DNA of 64,000 bases. Origin: Paenibacillus tengchongensis. Its GTDB lineage: Bacteria > Bacillota > Bacilli > Paenibacillales > Paenibacillaceae. Both the position numbers and the translations under genes were made by a program. The notes beneath the pieces are model-generated. The model worked only from the letters and a program-made list of their open reading frames with translations. It made no database searches and was not told the origin of the DNA. Of the stretch, positions 18,737 through 26,667 are shown in pieces; positions within the stretch are counted from its first letter, which is position 1; every line of letters starts with the position of its first letter. The DNA lies in assembly GCF_008973665.1 (NCBI RefSeq), contig NZ_WACP01000013.1, forward strand, positions 1-64,000. Direction: 5' to 3'.

Positions 18737-20284
18737 GTGAGTATCAAAAGAGCGCTGGTCAGCGTATCGGATAAACAGGGCATCGTGGATTTTTGCCGCG
18801 AGTTGTCTGCATTGGGCGTAGAAATTATCTCCACGGGCGGTACGAGCACACTATTGGCTAAAGAAGGGGTGCCGGTCATCGGGATATCCGATGTGACAGG
18901 CTTCCCGGAAATTATGGATGGCCGCGTTAAAACGCTGCATCCTGCCGTACACAGCGGTCTCCTGGCTGTCCGCGACAACGAGGAGCACACGAAGCAGATG
19001 AGCGAGCTGGGGCTCGACTACATCGATCTGGTGGTGGTGAACCTGTACCCGTTCGCGCAGACGATTGCCAAGCCGGATGTCGCTTACGAGGAAGCCATCG
19101 AGAACATCGATATCGGCGGACCGACGATGCTGCGTTCGGCGGCGAAGAACCATGCGTTCGTCAGCGTGGTGGTCGATGCCGGCGATTATGCCCAGGTGCT
19201 GGAGGAAATCCGTGCAGAGGGCGATACAACGCTTGATACCCGCAAACGCCTTGCGGCCAAAGTCTTCCGCCATACGGCGGCTTACGATGCCCTGATCGCC
19301 GATTATCTGGCGAATGTAACCGGCGAACCGCTGCCGGAGCGCTATACGGTCACTTATGAGAAGATCCAGGACCTGCGCTACGGCGAGAATCCGCACCAGA
19401 AGGCGGCGTTCTACCGCAAGCCGCTGGCCGCGTCTGACACGCTGACCGCAGCTGAGCAGCTGCACGGCAAGGAGCTGTCTTACAACAATATCAATGATGC
19501 CAACGCGGCGCTGCAGATCGTCAAGGAGTTCGAAGAGCCGGCGGTCGTGGCCGTTAAGCACATGAATCCTTGCGGTGTGGGCGTAGGCGAGAGCGTATAT
19601 GAAGCCTATCAAAAAGCGTACAACGCCGACCCGACCTCCATCTTCGGCGGCATTGTCGCAGCCAACCGGATCATTGACCAGGATACGGCCAATCTGCTGA
19701 AGGATATTTTCCTGGAAATCGTACTTGCTCCGGGCTTCACAGACGAAGCGCTGGAGATCCTGACGAAGAAGAAGAATATCCGCCTGCTGAAAATCGGCCA
19801 GCTCAGCGCTGCCGGAGCGCGGAAGAGCAGCTTCGTGGTTACCTCCATTGAAGGCGGCATGGTCGTGCAGGAGAGCGACGTGCACTCCGTCAACGCTGAG
19901 GACTTGCAGGTTGTCACTGACCGCAAGCCGAGCGAAGAAGAGCTGAAGCAGCTGCTCTTCGGCTGGAAGGTTGTGAAGCATGTGAAATCCAATGCCATCG
20001 TGCTGGCAGCGGACGATATGACCGTCGGCGTCGGCGCCGGCCAGATGAACCGCGTCGGTGCGGCGAAGATTGCGATTGAACAAGCCGGAGAGAAAGCAAA
20101 AGGCGCTGTGCTGGCCTCCGACGCGTTCTTTCCGATGGGCGATACGCTGGAGCTGGCGGCAAAGGCCGGTATTACTGCGGTCATTCAGCCGGGCGGCTCG
20201 ATCAAGGACGAGGAATCCATTAAGGTAGCCAACGAATACGGCATCGCCATGGTCTTCACCGGCGTCCGCCACTTTAAGCACTAG
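18737..20284 (+). CDS. purH: Bifunctional AICAR transformylase / IMP cyclohydrolase
   Basis: PurH carries out the last two steps to IMP. The N-terminal IMP cyclohydrolase (about residues 1-195) begins SIKRALVSVSDKQGIVDFCR and has TGGTSTLLAKEGV. The C-terminal AICAR transformylase holds the catalytic Lys-His in AVKHMNPCGVG, followed by SIFGGIVAAN and GAGQMNRVGAAKIA. GTG 18737 with GAGGGGGA upstream gives 515 aa, the normal size; the 129 extra residues of the open frame from 18350 are repeat-derived. It may depend on read-through across the long gap or on a local promoter. Confidence 0.96.
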   Translation: MSIKRALVSVSDKQGIVDFCRELSALGVEIISTGGTSTLLAKEGVPVIGISDVTGFPEIMDGRVKTLHPAVHSGLLAVRDNEEHTKQMSELGLDYIDLVVVNLYPFAQTIAKPDVAYEEAIENIDIGGPTMLRSAAKNHAFVSVVVDAGDYAQVLEEIRAEGDTTLDTRKRLAAKVFRHTAAYDALIADYLANVTGEPLPERYTVTYEKIQDLRYGENPHQKAAFYRKPLAASDTLTAAEQLHGKELSYNNINDANAALQIVKEFEEPAVVAVKHMNPCGVGVGESVYEAYQKAYNADPTSIFGGIVAANRIIDQDTANLLKDIFLEIVLAPGFTDEALEILTKKKNIRLLKIGQLSAAGARKSSFVVTSIEGGMVVQESDVHSVNAEDLQVVTDRKPSEEELKQLLFGWKVVKHVKSNAIVLAADDMTVGVGAGQMNRVGAAKIAIEQAGEKAKGAVLASDAFFPMGDTLELAAKAGITAVIQPGGSIKDEESIKVANEYGIAMVFTGVRHFKH

Positions 20285-20299
20285 GAGGCCTGCCAACAG

Positions 20300-21565
20300 A
20301 TGGATATTCTAGTAGTAGGCGGCGGCGGCCGGGAGCATGCGATCATCTGGAGCCTCTCCCGCAGCCCCAAAGCTGGTAAAATCTACTGCGCACCCGGCAA
20401 TGCCGGGATTGCGCAGCTGGCGGAATGCGTGCCGATCGGCGTGTTTGAGTTCGATAAGCTGGCCGCTTTTGCCAAAGAACGTGAAATAGGCCTGGTGGTT
20501 ATCGGACCTGATGATCCGCTGGCTGCAGGTATCGTCGATGTGCTGGAGGCCGAAGGGCTGAAGGTGTTCGGACCGCGTAAGAATGCGGCGGAGATCGAGG
20601 GCAGCAAGACGTTTATGAAGGATCTGCTGCATAAATACAATATCCCTACAGCCGCATATGAGAAGTTCAGCGACTATGACACCGCCCTGGCTTACTTGCA
20701 GGCCCAGTCTGTGCCGATCGTCATCAAGGCGGACGGGCTGGCTGCAGGCAAAGGTGTAACCGTTGCGTATAGCCGGGAGGAAGCAGAGCAGGCGCTGCGT
20801 GACATCATGGTAACCAGAGTGTTCGGCGAAGCCGGAGCGCAGGTGGTTATCGAGGAGTTCCTGGCCGGCCAGGAAATGTCGATTCTTGCTTTTGTCGACG
20901 GTGAGACGGTGCGGCCAATGGCGGCGGCGCAGGACCATAAGCCGGTCTTCGATGGCGATAAGGGGCCAAATACCGGCGGGATGGGCACCTATTCGCCGCT
21001 GCCGCATATTGCGGACTCCATCATCCGCGAAGCGGTGGTGACGATCATTGAGCCGACCGCCAAAGCGATGGTGGCCGAAGGGCGGCCGTTCCGCGGCGTA
21101 TTGTTCGCCGGTCTGATGATCTCGCCGGACGGCAAGCCGAAGACCATTGAGTTCAACGCCCGCTTCGGCGATCCGGAGACGCAGGTCGTGCTGCCGCGGC
21201 TGAAGAGCGATTTGCTGGAGATTTTCCTGGCTGTCACCGAAGGCCGGCTGGACCGGGCCGATATCGAGTGGAGCGACGAAGCCGCTGTATGTGTCGTATT
21301 AGCCTCCGGAGGCTATCCCGGAGCATATCCGACGGGCGTTCCCATCTCGGGGCTGGAGGAGAACGGCGAAGCGCTGGTGTTCCATGCCGGGACAGCGCGC
21401 GGAGCGGACGGGAGCTATGTTACCAGCGGAGGACGCGTGCTTGGAGTCGTCGGCAGAGGTGCGAACATTGCCGAAGCGCGGCAGGCGGCATACCGGCAGG
21501 CGGAGACCATTACTTTTGCAGGAAAACAGAACCGCAGCGATATCGCCATGAAAGCCTTAATCTGA
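20300..21565 (+). CDS. purD: Phosphoribosylamine-glycine ligase
   Basis: The 421-aa ATP-grasp enzyme joins phosphoribosylamine and glycine to give GAR. MDILVVGGGGREHAIIW is the N-terminal signature. PIVIKADGLAAGKGVTVA is the ATP-binding loop, QDHKPVFDGDKGPNTGGMG the family signature, and IEFNARFGDPETQ carries metal ligands. TAGGAGG lies ten bases before the ATG, and the gene begins 15 bases after purH. It is the last gene of the purine operon. Confidence 0.97.
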   Translation: MDILVVGGGGREHAIIWSLSRSPKAGKIYCAPGNAGIAQLAECVPIGVFEFDKLAAFAKEREIGLVVIGPDDPLAAGIVDVLEAEGLKVFGPRKNAAEIEGSKTFMKDLLHKYNIPTAAYEKFSDYDTALAYLQAQSVPIVIKADGLAAGKGVTVAYSREEAEQALRDIMVTRVFGEAGAQVVIEEFLAGQEMSILAFVDGETVRPMAAAQDHKPVFDGDKGPNTGGMGTYSPLPHIADSIIREAVVTIIEPTAKAMVAEGRPFRGVLFAGLMISPDGKPKTIEFNARFGDPETQVVLPRLKSDLLEIFLAVTEGRLDRADIEWSDEAAVCVVLASGGYPGAYPTGVPISGLEENGEALVFHAGTARGADGSYVTSGGRVLGVVGRGANIAEARQAAYRQAETITFAGKQNRSDIAMKALI

Positions 21566-21617
21566 GCAAAAAGGACTGTATTCTTGCATTTTTTTACGCT
21601 ATTGGTCCCAAAAAGGA

Positions 21618-21646
21618 CTGACAAGCGATAACAGAAGTGCTATAAT
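21618..21646 (+). promoter_or_regulatory. Strong promoter upstream of the SEC-C gene
   Basis: CTGACA (21618-21623) and a perfect TATAAT (21641-21646) stand 17 bases apart. It is close to an ideal sigma-A promoter and is followed only about 40 bases later by an intrinsic terminator. Confidence 0.75.
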
Positions 21647-21685
21647 ACAACTCGTACGGGGGAAAAAGTTCGGATATATACAGAT

Positions 21686-21716
21686 AAAGGTCTTCCTTTC
21701 AAGGGAGACCTTTTTA
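21686..21716 (+). terminator. Terminator between purD and the SEC-C gene
   Basis: AAAGGTCT and AGACCTTT pair around a short inner stem (TCCTT/AGGGA) and are followed by a T run. It can end purD transcription, and it also follows the promoter at 21618-21646 closely, so it may act as an attenuator or end a transcript of about 65 bases. Confidence 0.8.
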
Positions 21717-21798
21717 AATTCATTCTCATGTTGTATAGTACCAAAGTAGCGATACGCTTACGCGGATGGCTAGCCAGAGATTTAAGGGGGAATTATTG

Positions 21799-23109
21799 TT
21801 GAGTAAGGTTGGAAGAAATGACTTGTGCCCATGCGGAAGCGGGAAAAAATATAAAAGATGCTGCCTTGACAAAGAATCCTCGGCGGTTGAATCGATACTG
21901 CGGCTCGTAACAACGGAAGATGCGGCAGCCTTCAATATTGCGGCAGAAGATTCCGGCATGCGTCCCGCTCCTGCGGAGCCTGTCCTTCGTCCAGATCGCA
22001 AGCTTACCCTGCCTACGCTGAAGAAGATGGTTACCAAGGAAATGGACTGGGAGCATCCCGCCCATGAGCAGCTGGCTATGGAACTTATCGAGCGCATGCG
22101 CGACCAATATGACCGTGAGCTGATTTATGAAGGGCTCGTGCTGTGGAACGGCTATTCCCGGCAGAGCAAGCCTGCGGTGAAGAAGACAGGCTCGTTCTGC
22201 GCGGCGATCGAATATATACTGTCTGAAACTTACGGCTTCATGTTGTCGCAGACCGAATTGGCCGACAAATATGAAGTGACGGCGGCGACGATTTCCCGCA
22301 AAGTGAAAGAAATGCTGAATTATGTGGAAGAATACGGTCTCGGCGGCGAAGCCGATGAAATTGCGCTTGTGAAGCGGACGGATCTATCTCCGCAGCAGAA
22401 GGCGCAGGAGCTGCTGTATATGGCGGCAGAGGCCGCACCGAAGCGGAGGGTCCAATTGGCCAAGACGGCGCTCAGCCTCTACCCGGACCATCCGGACGCT
22501 TACCTGGTGCTGGCGGAAGAAGCCGACAGCGAGCAGGAAGCCCGAGCTTACCTGAAGGAAGGGATCACCGCCGGGCAGCGTGAGCTTGGAGAGCTATATT
22601 TTTCCGAGAACAAAGGACATTTCTGGCTGATGAGCGAGACGCGGCCTTATATCCGCGTATGCAAAAGCTATGCCGATTCCTGCTGGTTCGGCGGGGATAT
22701 GGATGAAGCGGCGAAGATGCTGGAGCATATTCTCGAGTACAATCCTGACGATAACACGGGTGCGCGCTATATGTTGGCGGCGGTGTATTTATACAGCAAC
22801 AAGCTGAGTGCGGCAGACAAGCTGCTGAAGAAGTACAAGGAGGATGCAGCGGCAACGTTCGCCTACGACCGGATGATTCTGGAGTACAAGAAGAATGGCC
22901 TGACCACCCAGCTCAAAATGCTCTTCCGCGTGGCACGCGGCGTCAACAAGCACGTCCCAGACTATCTGCTCGGCGTGAAGCGTCTCCCGAACAACCTGCC
23001 CGATTTCATCGGCACAGGCGACCCTAACGAAGCCGTTGAGTATGTGATTACGCATTCGCGCCTTTGGGCCAGCGTTCCCGAATTGCTGAAATGGATGCTG
23101 AAGCAGTAA
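21799..23109 (+). CDS. SEC-C zinc-finger protein with helical repeats
   Basis: A 436-aa protein starting with a SEC-C motif, VGRNDLCPCGSGKKYKRCC (residues about 4-22), as found at the end of SecA and in many unrelated proteins. The middle has a helix-turn-helix-like SQTELADKYEVTAATISRKVKEM (about 145-170), and the C-terminal half is TPR-like (PDHPDAYLVLAEEADSEQEARAY). Start: TTG 21799 with TAAGGGGGA eight bases upstream; the frame from 21766 adds a leader without support. The function is unknown. Similar proteins are common in Paenibacillus, and the HTH suggests nucleic-acid contact, which is only an inference. Confidence 0.8.
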   Translation: MSKVGRNDLCPCGSGKKYKRCCLDKESSAVESILRLVTTEDAAAFNIAAEDSGMRPAPAEPVLRPDRKLTLPTLKKMVTKEMDWEHPAHEQLAMELIERMRDQYDRELIYEGLVLWNGYSRQSKPAVKKTGSFCAAIEYILSETYGFMLSQTELADKYEVTAATISRKVKEMLNYVEEYGLGGEADEIALVKRTDLSPQQKAQELLYMAAEAAPKRRVQLAKTALSLYPDHPDAYLVLAEEADSEQEARAYLKEGITAGQRELGELYFSENKGHFWLMSETRPYIRVCKSYADSCWFGGDMDEAAKMLEHILEYNPDDNTGARYMLAAVYLYSNKLSAADKLLKKYKEDAAATFAYDRMILEYKKNGLTTQLKMLFRVARGVNKHVPDYLLGVKRLPNNLPDFIGTGDPNEAVEYVITHSRLWASVPELLKWMLKQ

Positions 23110-23145
23110 AATATGGAGTGCAAGTAAGACATAGAGACAGTTGTA

Positions 23146-23180
23146 GAGATCACAGCAGATGATGCTGTGATCTCTTTTAT
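23146..23180 (+). terminator. Terminator after the SEC-C gene
   Basis: GAGATCACAGCA and TGCTGTGATCTC form a perfect 12-bp stem with a five-base loop, followed by TTTTAT. Confidence 0.9.
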
Positions 23181-23331
23181 GTTCACATATAACCTTACAT
23201 AGAGTCCGCAAATATTTAGTATTCAAGCCGAAAAAGGGGGCAGAAGCAGACTTTTCATAGGAAAAGGTTTGCTTAGTTGCAGGAATTGCTGAAAATACCT
23301 GACACGGTCACAGTATTTTCACAGCTCGATG

Positions 23332-23358
23332 TAAAACGCTAAAGGGTTAAAGCGATAT
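23332..23358 (+). promoter_or_regulatory. Sigma-D-type (flagellar/chemotaxis) promoter
   Basis: TAAA (23332-23335) and AGCGATAT (23351-23358) are exactly 15 bases apart. The Bacillus sigma-D consensus is TAAA-N15-GCCGATAT, and six of eight -10 bases match. It stands about 85 bases before a chemoreceptor gene, the expected type of target. Confidence 0.65.
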
Positions 23359-23443
23359 TTTGCAGAAATAAGTCGAAATCAGGTGAGGCTCTCGGACCAG
23401 AGGGCCGTGCTGGCGATATTTGAATTTGAAGGCGGGAGTTAGG

Positions 23444-25618
23444 GTGGCAAGTAAACAGCAGAAAACAGGGGATATGGAGCAGGGCGGTTCGCCTAAGCAC
23501 CCGGCGGCGGGATCGGCGCCAATCTCCGGTGGGGGACAGCAAGAGAAGGCACGGGCCGGGGTATGGCGGTCATTGCGCTCAAAGTATAGCAGCATGGGCA
23601 TCCGCGGCAGGCTTTTTTTGTCGGTGGTATTGTCGGTGGTCGTAATTTTTGTCATTGTAGCCGCAGTCATTTACAACAATGCGAAGCAGATTATTGTGGA
23701 GGACCTCAACCGTTCCCTATCCTATGAGAAGGGCGAGATTAACGCGACGGTCCGCGAGCTGCTGCAGCCGGCCATTGACAGTGTGGAGCTGCTGAACGCA
23801 AATGCGTATGTGCGCGATTATATCGGGCGGGTGGAAACCGCCGATGCGGCCCGGTCGACCGAGGGGTACAGTGAACTGATCCGGACGCTTAATCTCATGA
23901 AGGACAGCAATAAGAATCTGCTGAATGTGTATGTGGGACTGGAAAGCACAGGCAAGCTGATTACCCAGGACGAATTCGAGCCGCCGGCTGATTTCAAGCT
24001 GAAGGAGCGCGGCTGGTACGCGGGTACGGCCCGGAATAAGCGACTCACGATAACCGATCCTTATATTGATGCCGGTACAGGCAAAATGGTGGTCAGCGTA
24101 AGCACGCCGATTCTGGATGACTCCGGCAGTCTTCTTGGGGTGGCGAGTGCAGATATCTCTACGGAGCAGATCACGGAGGCGCTGAGTTCTTTTCATTATA
24201 ACGGCAGCGGCTTTGCGATTCTGATCGACAAGAAGGGGACATTCATTTACCATCCGAATCCGGACAACATTCTGCTGCAGACGATGGATGATCTTGGCGA
24301 AGACTGGAAGGCGCTTGGCGGCAAAATGACACAATGGGGCGAAAAGGTATACCAGACCGGCATTGACGGGACTTCCAGCTATGTGTCTTATGCTCCAGCG
24401 GTTAATAACCAGTGGTCCGTAGCGCTGATTGTGCCCGCCAAGGATGCGGAGAAGGAATTACAGAAGTTTGAGCTGATCTTCTTGTTGTCCATAGTGATTT
24501 CCGTAGTGCTGCTGTCTGCGCTTCTGTATTTCGTCTCCGGAAATATTCTGAAGCCGGTTCCGGTATTGACGGCGGCCTTCCGGGGAGCTATGGCCGGTGA
24601 CTTGTCGGTGCGGGCGCAGGTGAAGGCCAAAGGAGAGATGGGCCTCCTGGCGCAGGGCTTCAATGAGATGATTGCCACGCAGCAGAGTCTGATCCGTGAC
24701 ATTAAGCAGAGCTCGGGGCGCATTTCGGGAGCGGTAAGCAATACGGAAGCCAATCTGGCGCAGCTTGACGGCAACATTGCCGACATTTCGGCCATTACGG
24801 AGGAGCTGTCGGCCGGTATGCAGCAGACGGCGGCCTCAATGGAGGAAATGAACGCCGGTACCACCGAATTTGAGCATGCGATCCAGGGCGTCGCCCGCAG
24901 GGCCCAGGAGGGCGCCGGGGCGGCCCGCCAGATCAATGAACGGGCCGGGCGGCTGAAGGAGGCTGCGGTCTTCTCGCGGCAGCAGGCCGATGAGCTGTAC
25001 GGCCGCAGCGAAGAGAGGCTGCGCAGCGCCATCTCCCAGTCGGCATCGATTGCGCAGATTCAGGCGCTCACCGGCGCGATTCTGGAGATTGCCGCCCAGA
25101 CCAATCTGCTGTCGCTGAACGCTTCAATTGAAGCGGCTAGAGCCGGAGAGGCGGGCCGCGGCTTCGCCGTTGTGGCCGAAGAGATCCGCAAGCTGGCCGA
25201 CAGCTCGCGCGAGACCGCCGCGGAGATCCAGGAGGTTACTGCCGCCGTCGTCGCGGCGGTGAGCGGACTGGTGGAGGGCGCCGAGGGCATCCTGCGCTTT
25301 ATTGACGGCCAGGTTCGGCCGGATTATGACGCCATGCAGCGGACCGGGGAGCAGTATAGCGAGGACGCGAAGTATGTCGACGAGCTGGTGACGGACTTCA
25401 GCAGGGCTTCGGAGCAGCTGCTGGCATCGATCCAAAGCATGCTGACGGCCATCAGCGAGACGAGCAGTGCCGCGAACGAAGGAGCGGAAGGGGCGGGCTT
25501 TATTGCCGCCCAAGTCGAGAGCATTATCGCCAAATCCGGCGGTGTCGTTGCCGAGATGGAGGAGATTAAGGCCAGCTCGGCGCAGCTGCAGCAGGCGGTC
25601 TCGCGGTTCAAGGCATAA
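23444..25618 (+). CDS. Methyl-accepting chemotaxis protein
   Basis: A 724-aa membrane chemoreceptor. The order is a 55-residue polar cytoplasmic tail, TM1 (about 57-77), a large extracellular sensor with dCache features (DDSGSLLGVASADIS, then a second lobe), TM2 (FLLSIVISVVLLSALLYFVSG), a HAMP domain, and the long coiled-coil signalling domain. The domain carries the conserved hairpin tip (EIAAQTNLLSLNASIEAARA, GEAGRGFAVVAEEIRKLAD). Start: GTG 23444 after GGCGGGAG; the TTG at 23420 is possible. The ligand is unknown. It is monocistronic, with a sigma-D-like promoter and its own terminator. Confidence 0.93.
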   Translation: MASKQQKTGDMEQGGSPKHPAAGSAPISGGGQQEKARAGVWRSLRSKYSSMGIRGRLFLSVVLSVVVIFVIVAAVIYNNAKQIIVEDLNRSLSYEKGEINATVRELLQPAIDSVELLNANAYVRDYIGRVETADAARSTEGYSELIRTLNLMKDSNKNLLNVYVGLESTGKLITQDEFEPPADFKLKERGWYAGTARNKRLTITDPYIDAGTGKMVVSVSTPILDDSGSLLGVASADISTEQITEALSSFHYNGSGFAILIDKKGTFIYHPNPDNILLQTMDDLGEDWKALGGKMTQWGEKVYQTGIDGTSSYVSYAPAVNNQWSVALIVPAKDAEKELQKFELIFLLSIVISVVLLSALLYFVSGNILKPVPVLTAAFRGAMAGDLSVRAQVKAKGEMGLLAQGFNEMIATQQSLIRDIKQSSGRISGAVSNTEANLAQLDGNIADISAITEELSAGMQQTAASMEEMNAGTTEFEHAIQGVARRAQEGAGAARQINERAGRLKEAAVFSRQQADELYGRSEERLRSAISQSASIAQIQALTGAILEIAAQTNLLSLNASIEAARAGEAGRGFAVVAEEIRKLADSSRETAAEIQEVTAAVVAAVSGLVEGAEGILRFIDGQVRPDYDAMQRTGEQYSEDAKYVDELVTDFSRASEQLLASIQSMLTAISETSSAANEGAEGAGFIAAQVESIIAKSGGVVAEMEEIKASSAQLQQAVSRFKA

Positions 25619-25635
25619 ATCCTTTGCTTGGCCTG

Positions 25636-25675
25636 CGGTCCGGGCGGCGTCTGCCGCCCGGGCCGTTTGTTTGAG
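25636..25675 (+). terminator. Terminator after the chemoreceptor gene
   Basis: CCGGGCGGC-GTCT-GCCGCCCGG is a strong GC stem with a four-base loop, followed by GCCGTTTGTTT. Confidence 0.8.
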
Positions 25676-25693
25676 CGTATAGAAAATAATACC

Positions 25694-25755
25694 GGGGTCC
25701 CCGCAAAGTACCTGAACCGGCTTCATGCACAGCCCCACTTAATGGGGTTATTTAG
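25694..25755. repeat. Dispersed repeat, copy 1
   Basis: GGGGTCCCCGCAAAGTACCT followed by GAACCGGCTTC occurs here and, nearly identical, at 37417-37447. Both are followed by sequence able to pair back on the CCCC run (here AGCCCCACTTAATGGGG). It lies in a gene-free stretch after a chemoreceptor terminator. Confidence 0.6.
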
Positions 25756-25903
25756 ATGTTATAGGATAAACATGTGTTTTTTCTGTATGGGGCCGGATAG
25801 TGATCCCAGTAAGGGTATGGATAACTAACCGCTGCTCCTCCCCGGACTTAAGGATTGCCGCCAGTGCAGTAGAATGTTTGACAGTCAGCTTAGCTCTAAC
25901 TAA

Positions 25904-26071
25904 TTGGAAAATCGCCACTTCATTTCACCGGTGCTTAGAGACCTCGACCGTGGAGCACAGGAAGTGCTGCTTGGTGTCGTTGACGGTTTGCCTGGCTTTG
26001 GAGACAAGGATGTGAAGGTAAAGTCAAACAAGATGTTTGAAGAACGATATCTCACACAGCCAGCTGGATAA
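25904..26071 (+). pseudogene. Possible remnant of an IS256/mutator-type transposase
   Basis: A short open stretch reads LENRHFISPVLRDLDRGAQE then VLLGVVDGLPGFGDK, which resembles the segment of mutator-family (IS256-like) transposases around the second catalytic Asp (the D in VVDGLPG). It begins after a stop and ends after 56 codons with no sign of the rest of the enzyme. The flanks carry no inverted repeats I can recognise. A 14-bp perfect hairpin (26073-26102) follows at once. The identification rests on one short motif. Confidence 0.3.
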
Positions 26072-26072
26072 C

Positions 26073-26102
26073 TCTTGGTGGGGGAGGTCTCTCCCACCAA
26101 GA
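26073..26102. other. Perfect hairpin without T run
   Basis: TCTTGGTGGGGGAG and CTCTCCCACCAAGA pair almost completely around a tiny loop. It follows the presumed transposase remnant and precedes the tandem repeat array. It could be the inverted end of a decayed mobile element. Confidence 0.4.
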
Positions 26103-26175
26103 AAACCAACTAACCGATGTCCCGGAAGAATACTTTTACGCTCTTACACAAACTTCTTGAAGCTACATTACTGCG

Positions 26176-26570
26176 CCAAATATATGCAAAAAATCGAATA
26201 CAATGTGCTGCTGCGTGGGTTACCGCCAAATATATGCGAAAAATCGAATACAATGTGCTGCTACGAGGGTTACTGAGCCAAATATATGCGAAAAATCGAA
26301 TACAATGTGCTGCTCCGTGGGGTGCTGAGCCCAATATATGCGAAAAATCGAATACAATGTGCTGCTCCGTGGGGTGCTGAGCCAAATATATGCGAAAAAT
26401 CGAATACAATGTGCTGCTCCGTGGGGTGCTGAGCCAAATATATGCGAAAAATCGAATACAATGTGCTGCTACGTGGGTTACTGAGCCAAATATATACGAA
26501 AAATCGAATACAATGTGCTGCTGCGAGGGTAAATGGGGCCAAATGTATACGAAAAATCCGAAAATCGAAC
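26176..26570. repeat. Tandem repeat array of about 52 bp, seven full copies
   Basis: The unit begins AAATATATGCGAAAAATCGA, continues ATACAATGTGCTGCT and ends with a variable GGG-rich link and GAGCC. Copies begin near 26178, 26228, 26280, 26332, 26385, 26437 and 26489, with a degenerate eighth near 26541. The core is almost invariant and the link varies. Units are not multiples of three, so coding is unlikely. It ends about 100 bases before ilvA. Confidence 0.9.
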
Positions 26571-26592
26571 TAGTACATGAGAAGGACAAAGC

Positions 26593-26621
26593 TTGATAAA
26601 ATCGCCCCGGAAGAGTATGTT
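26593..26621 (+). promoter_or_regulatory. Probable promoter of ilvA
   Basis: TTGATA (26593-26598) and TATGTT (26616-26621) are 17 bases apart, just after the tandem repeat array and 47 bases before the ilvA start. Confidence 0.45.
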
Positions 26622-26667
26622 ACTAGAAGCAGAAGTGATTAGATAGGGACAGTGAGGCGAAGAAATC

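Noticed and set aside
26176..26570. CRISPR array
   Set aside because: The copies differ only in a short GGG-rich link and not in unique spacers, and no cas genes are present.
26110..26596. Several frames on both strands through the 52-bp array
   Set aside because: Products are repeats of IYAKNRIQCAA or SSTLYSIFRIYLA only, the unit is not a multiple of three, and there is no start signal.
26580..26667. T-box leader in front of ilvA
   Set aside because: No T-box sequence (AGGGTGG-type) and no specifier stem; only a plain promoter is visible.
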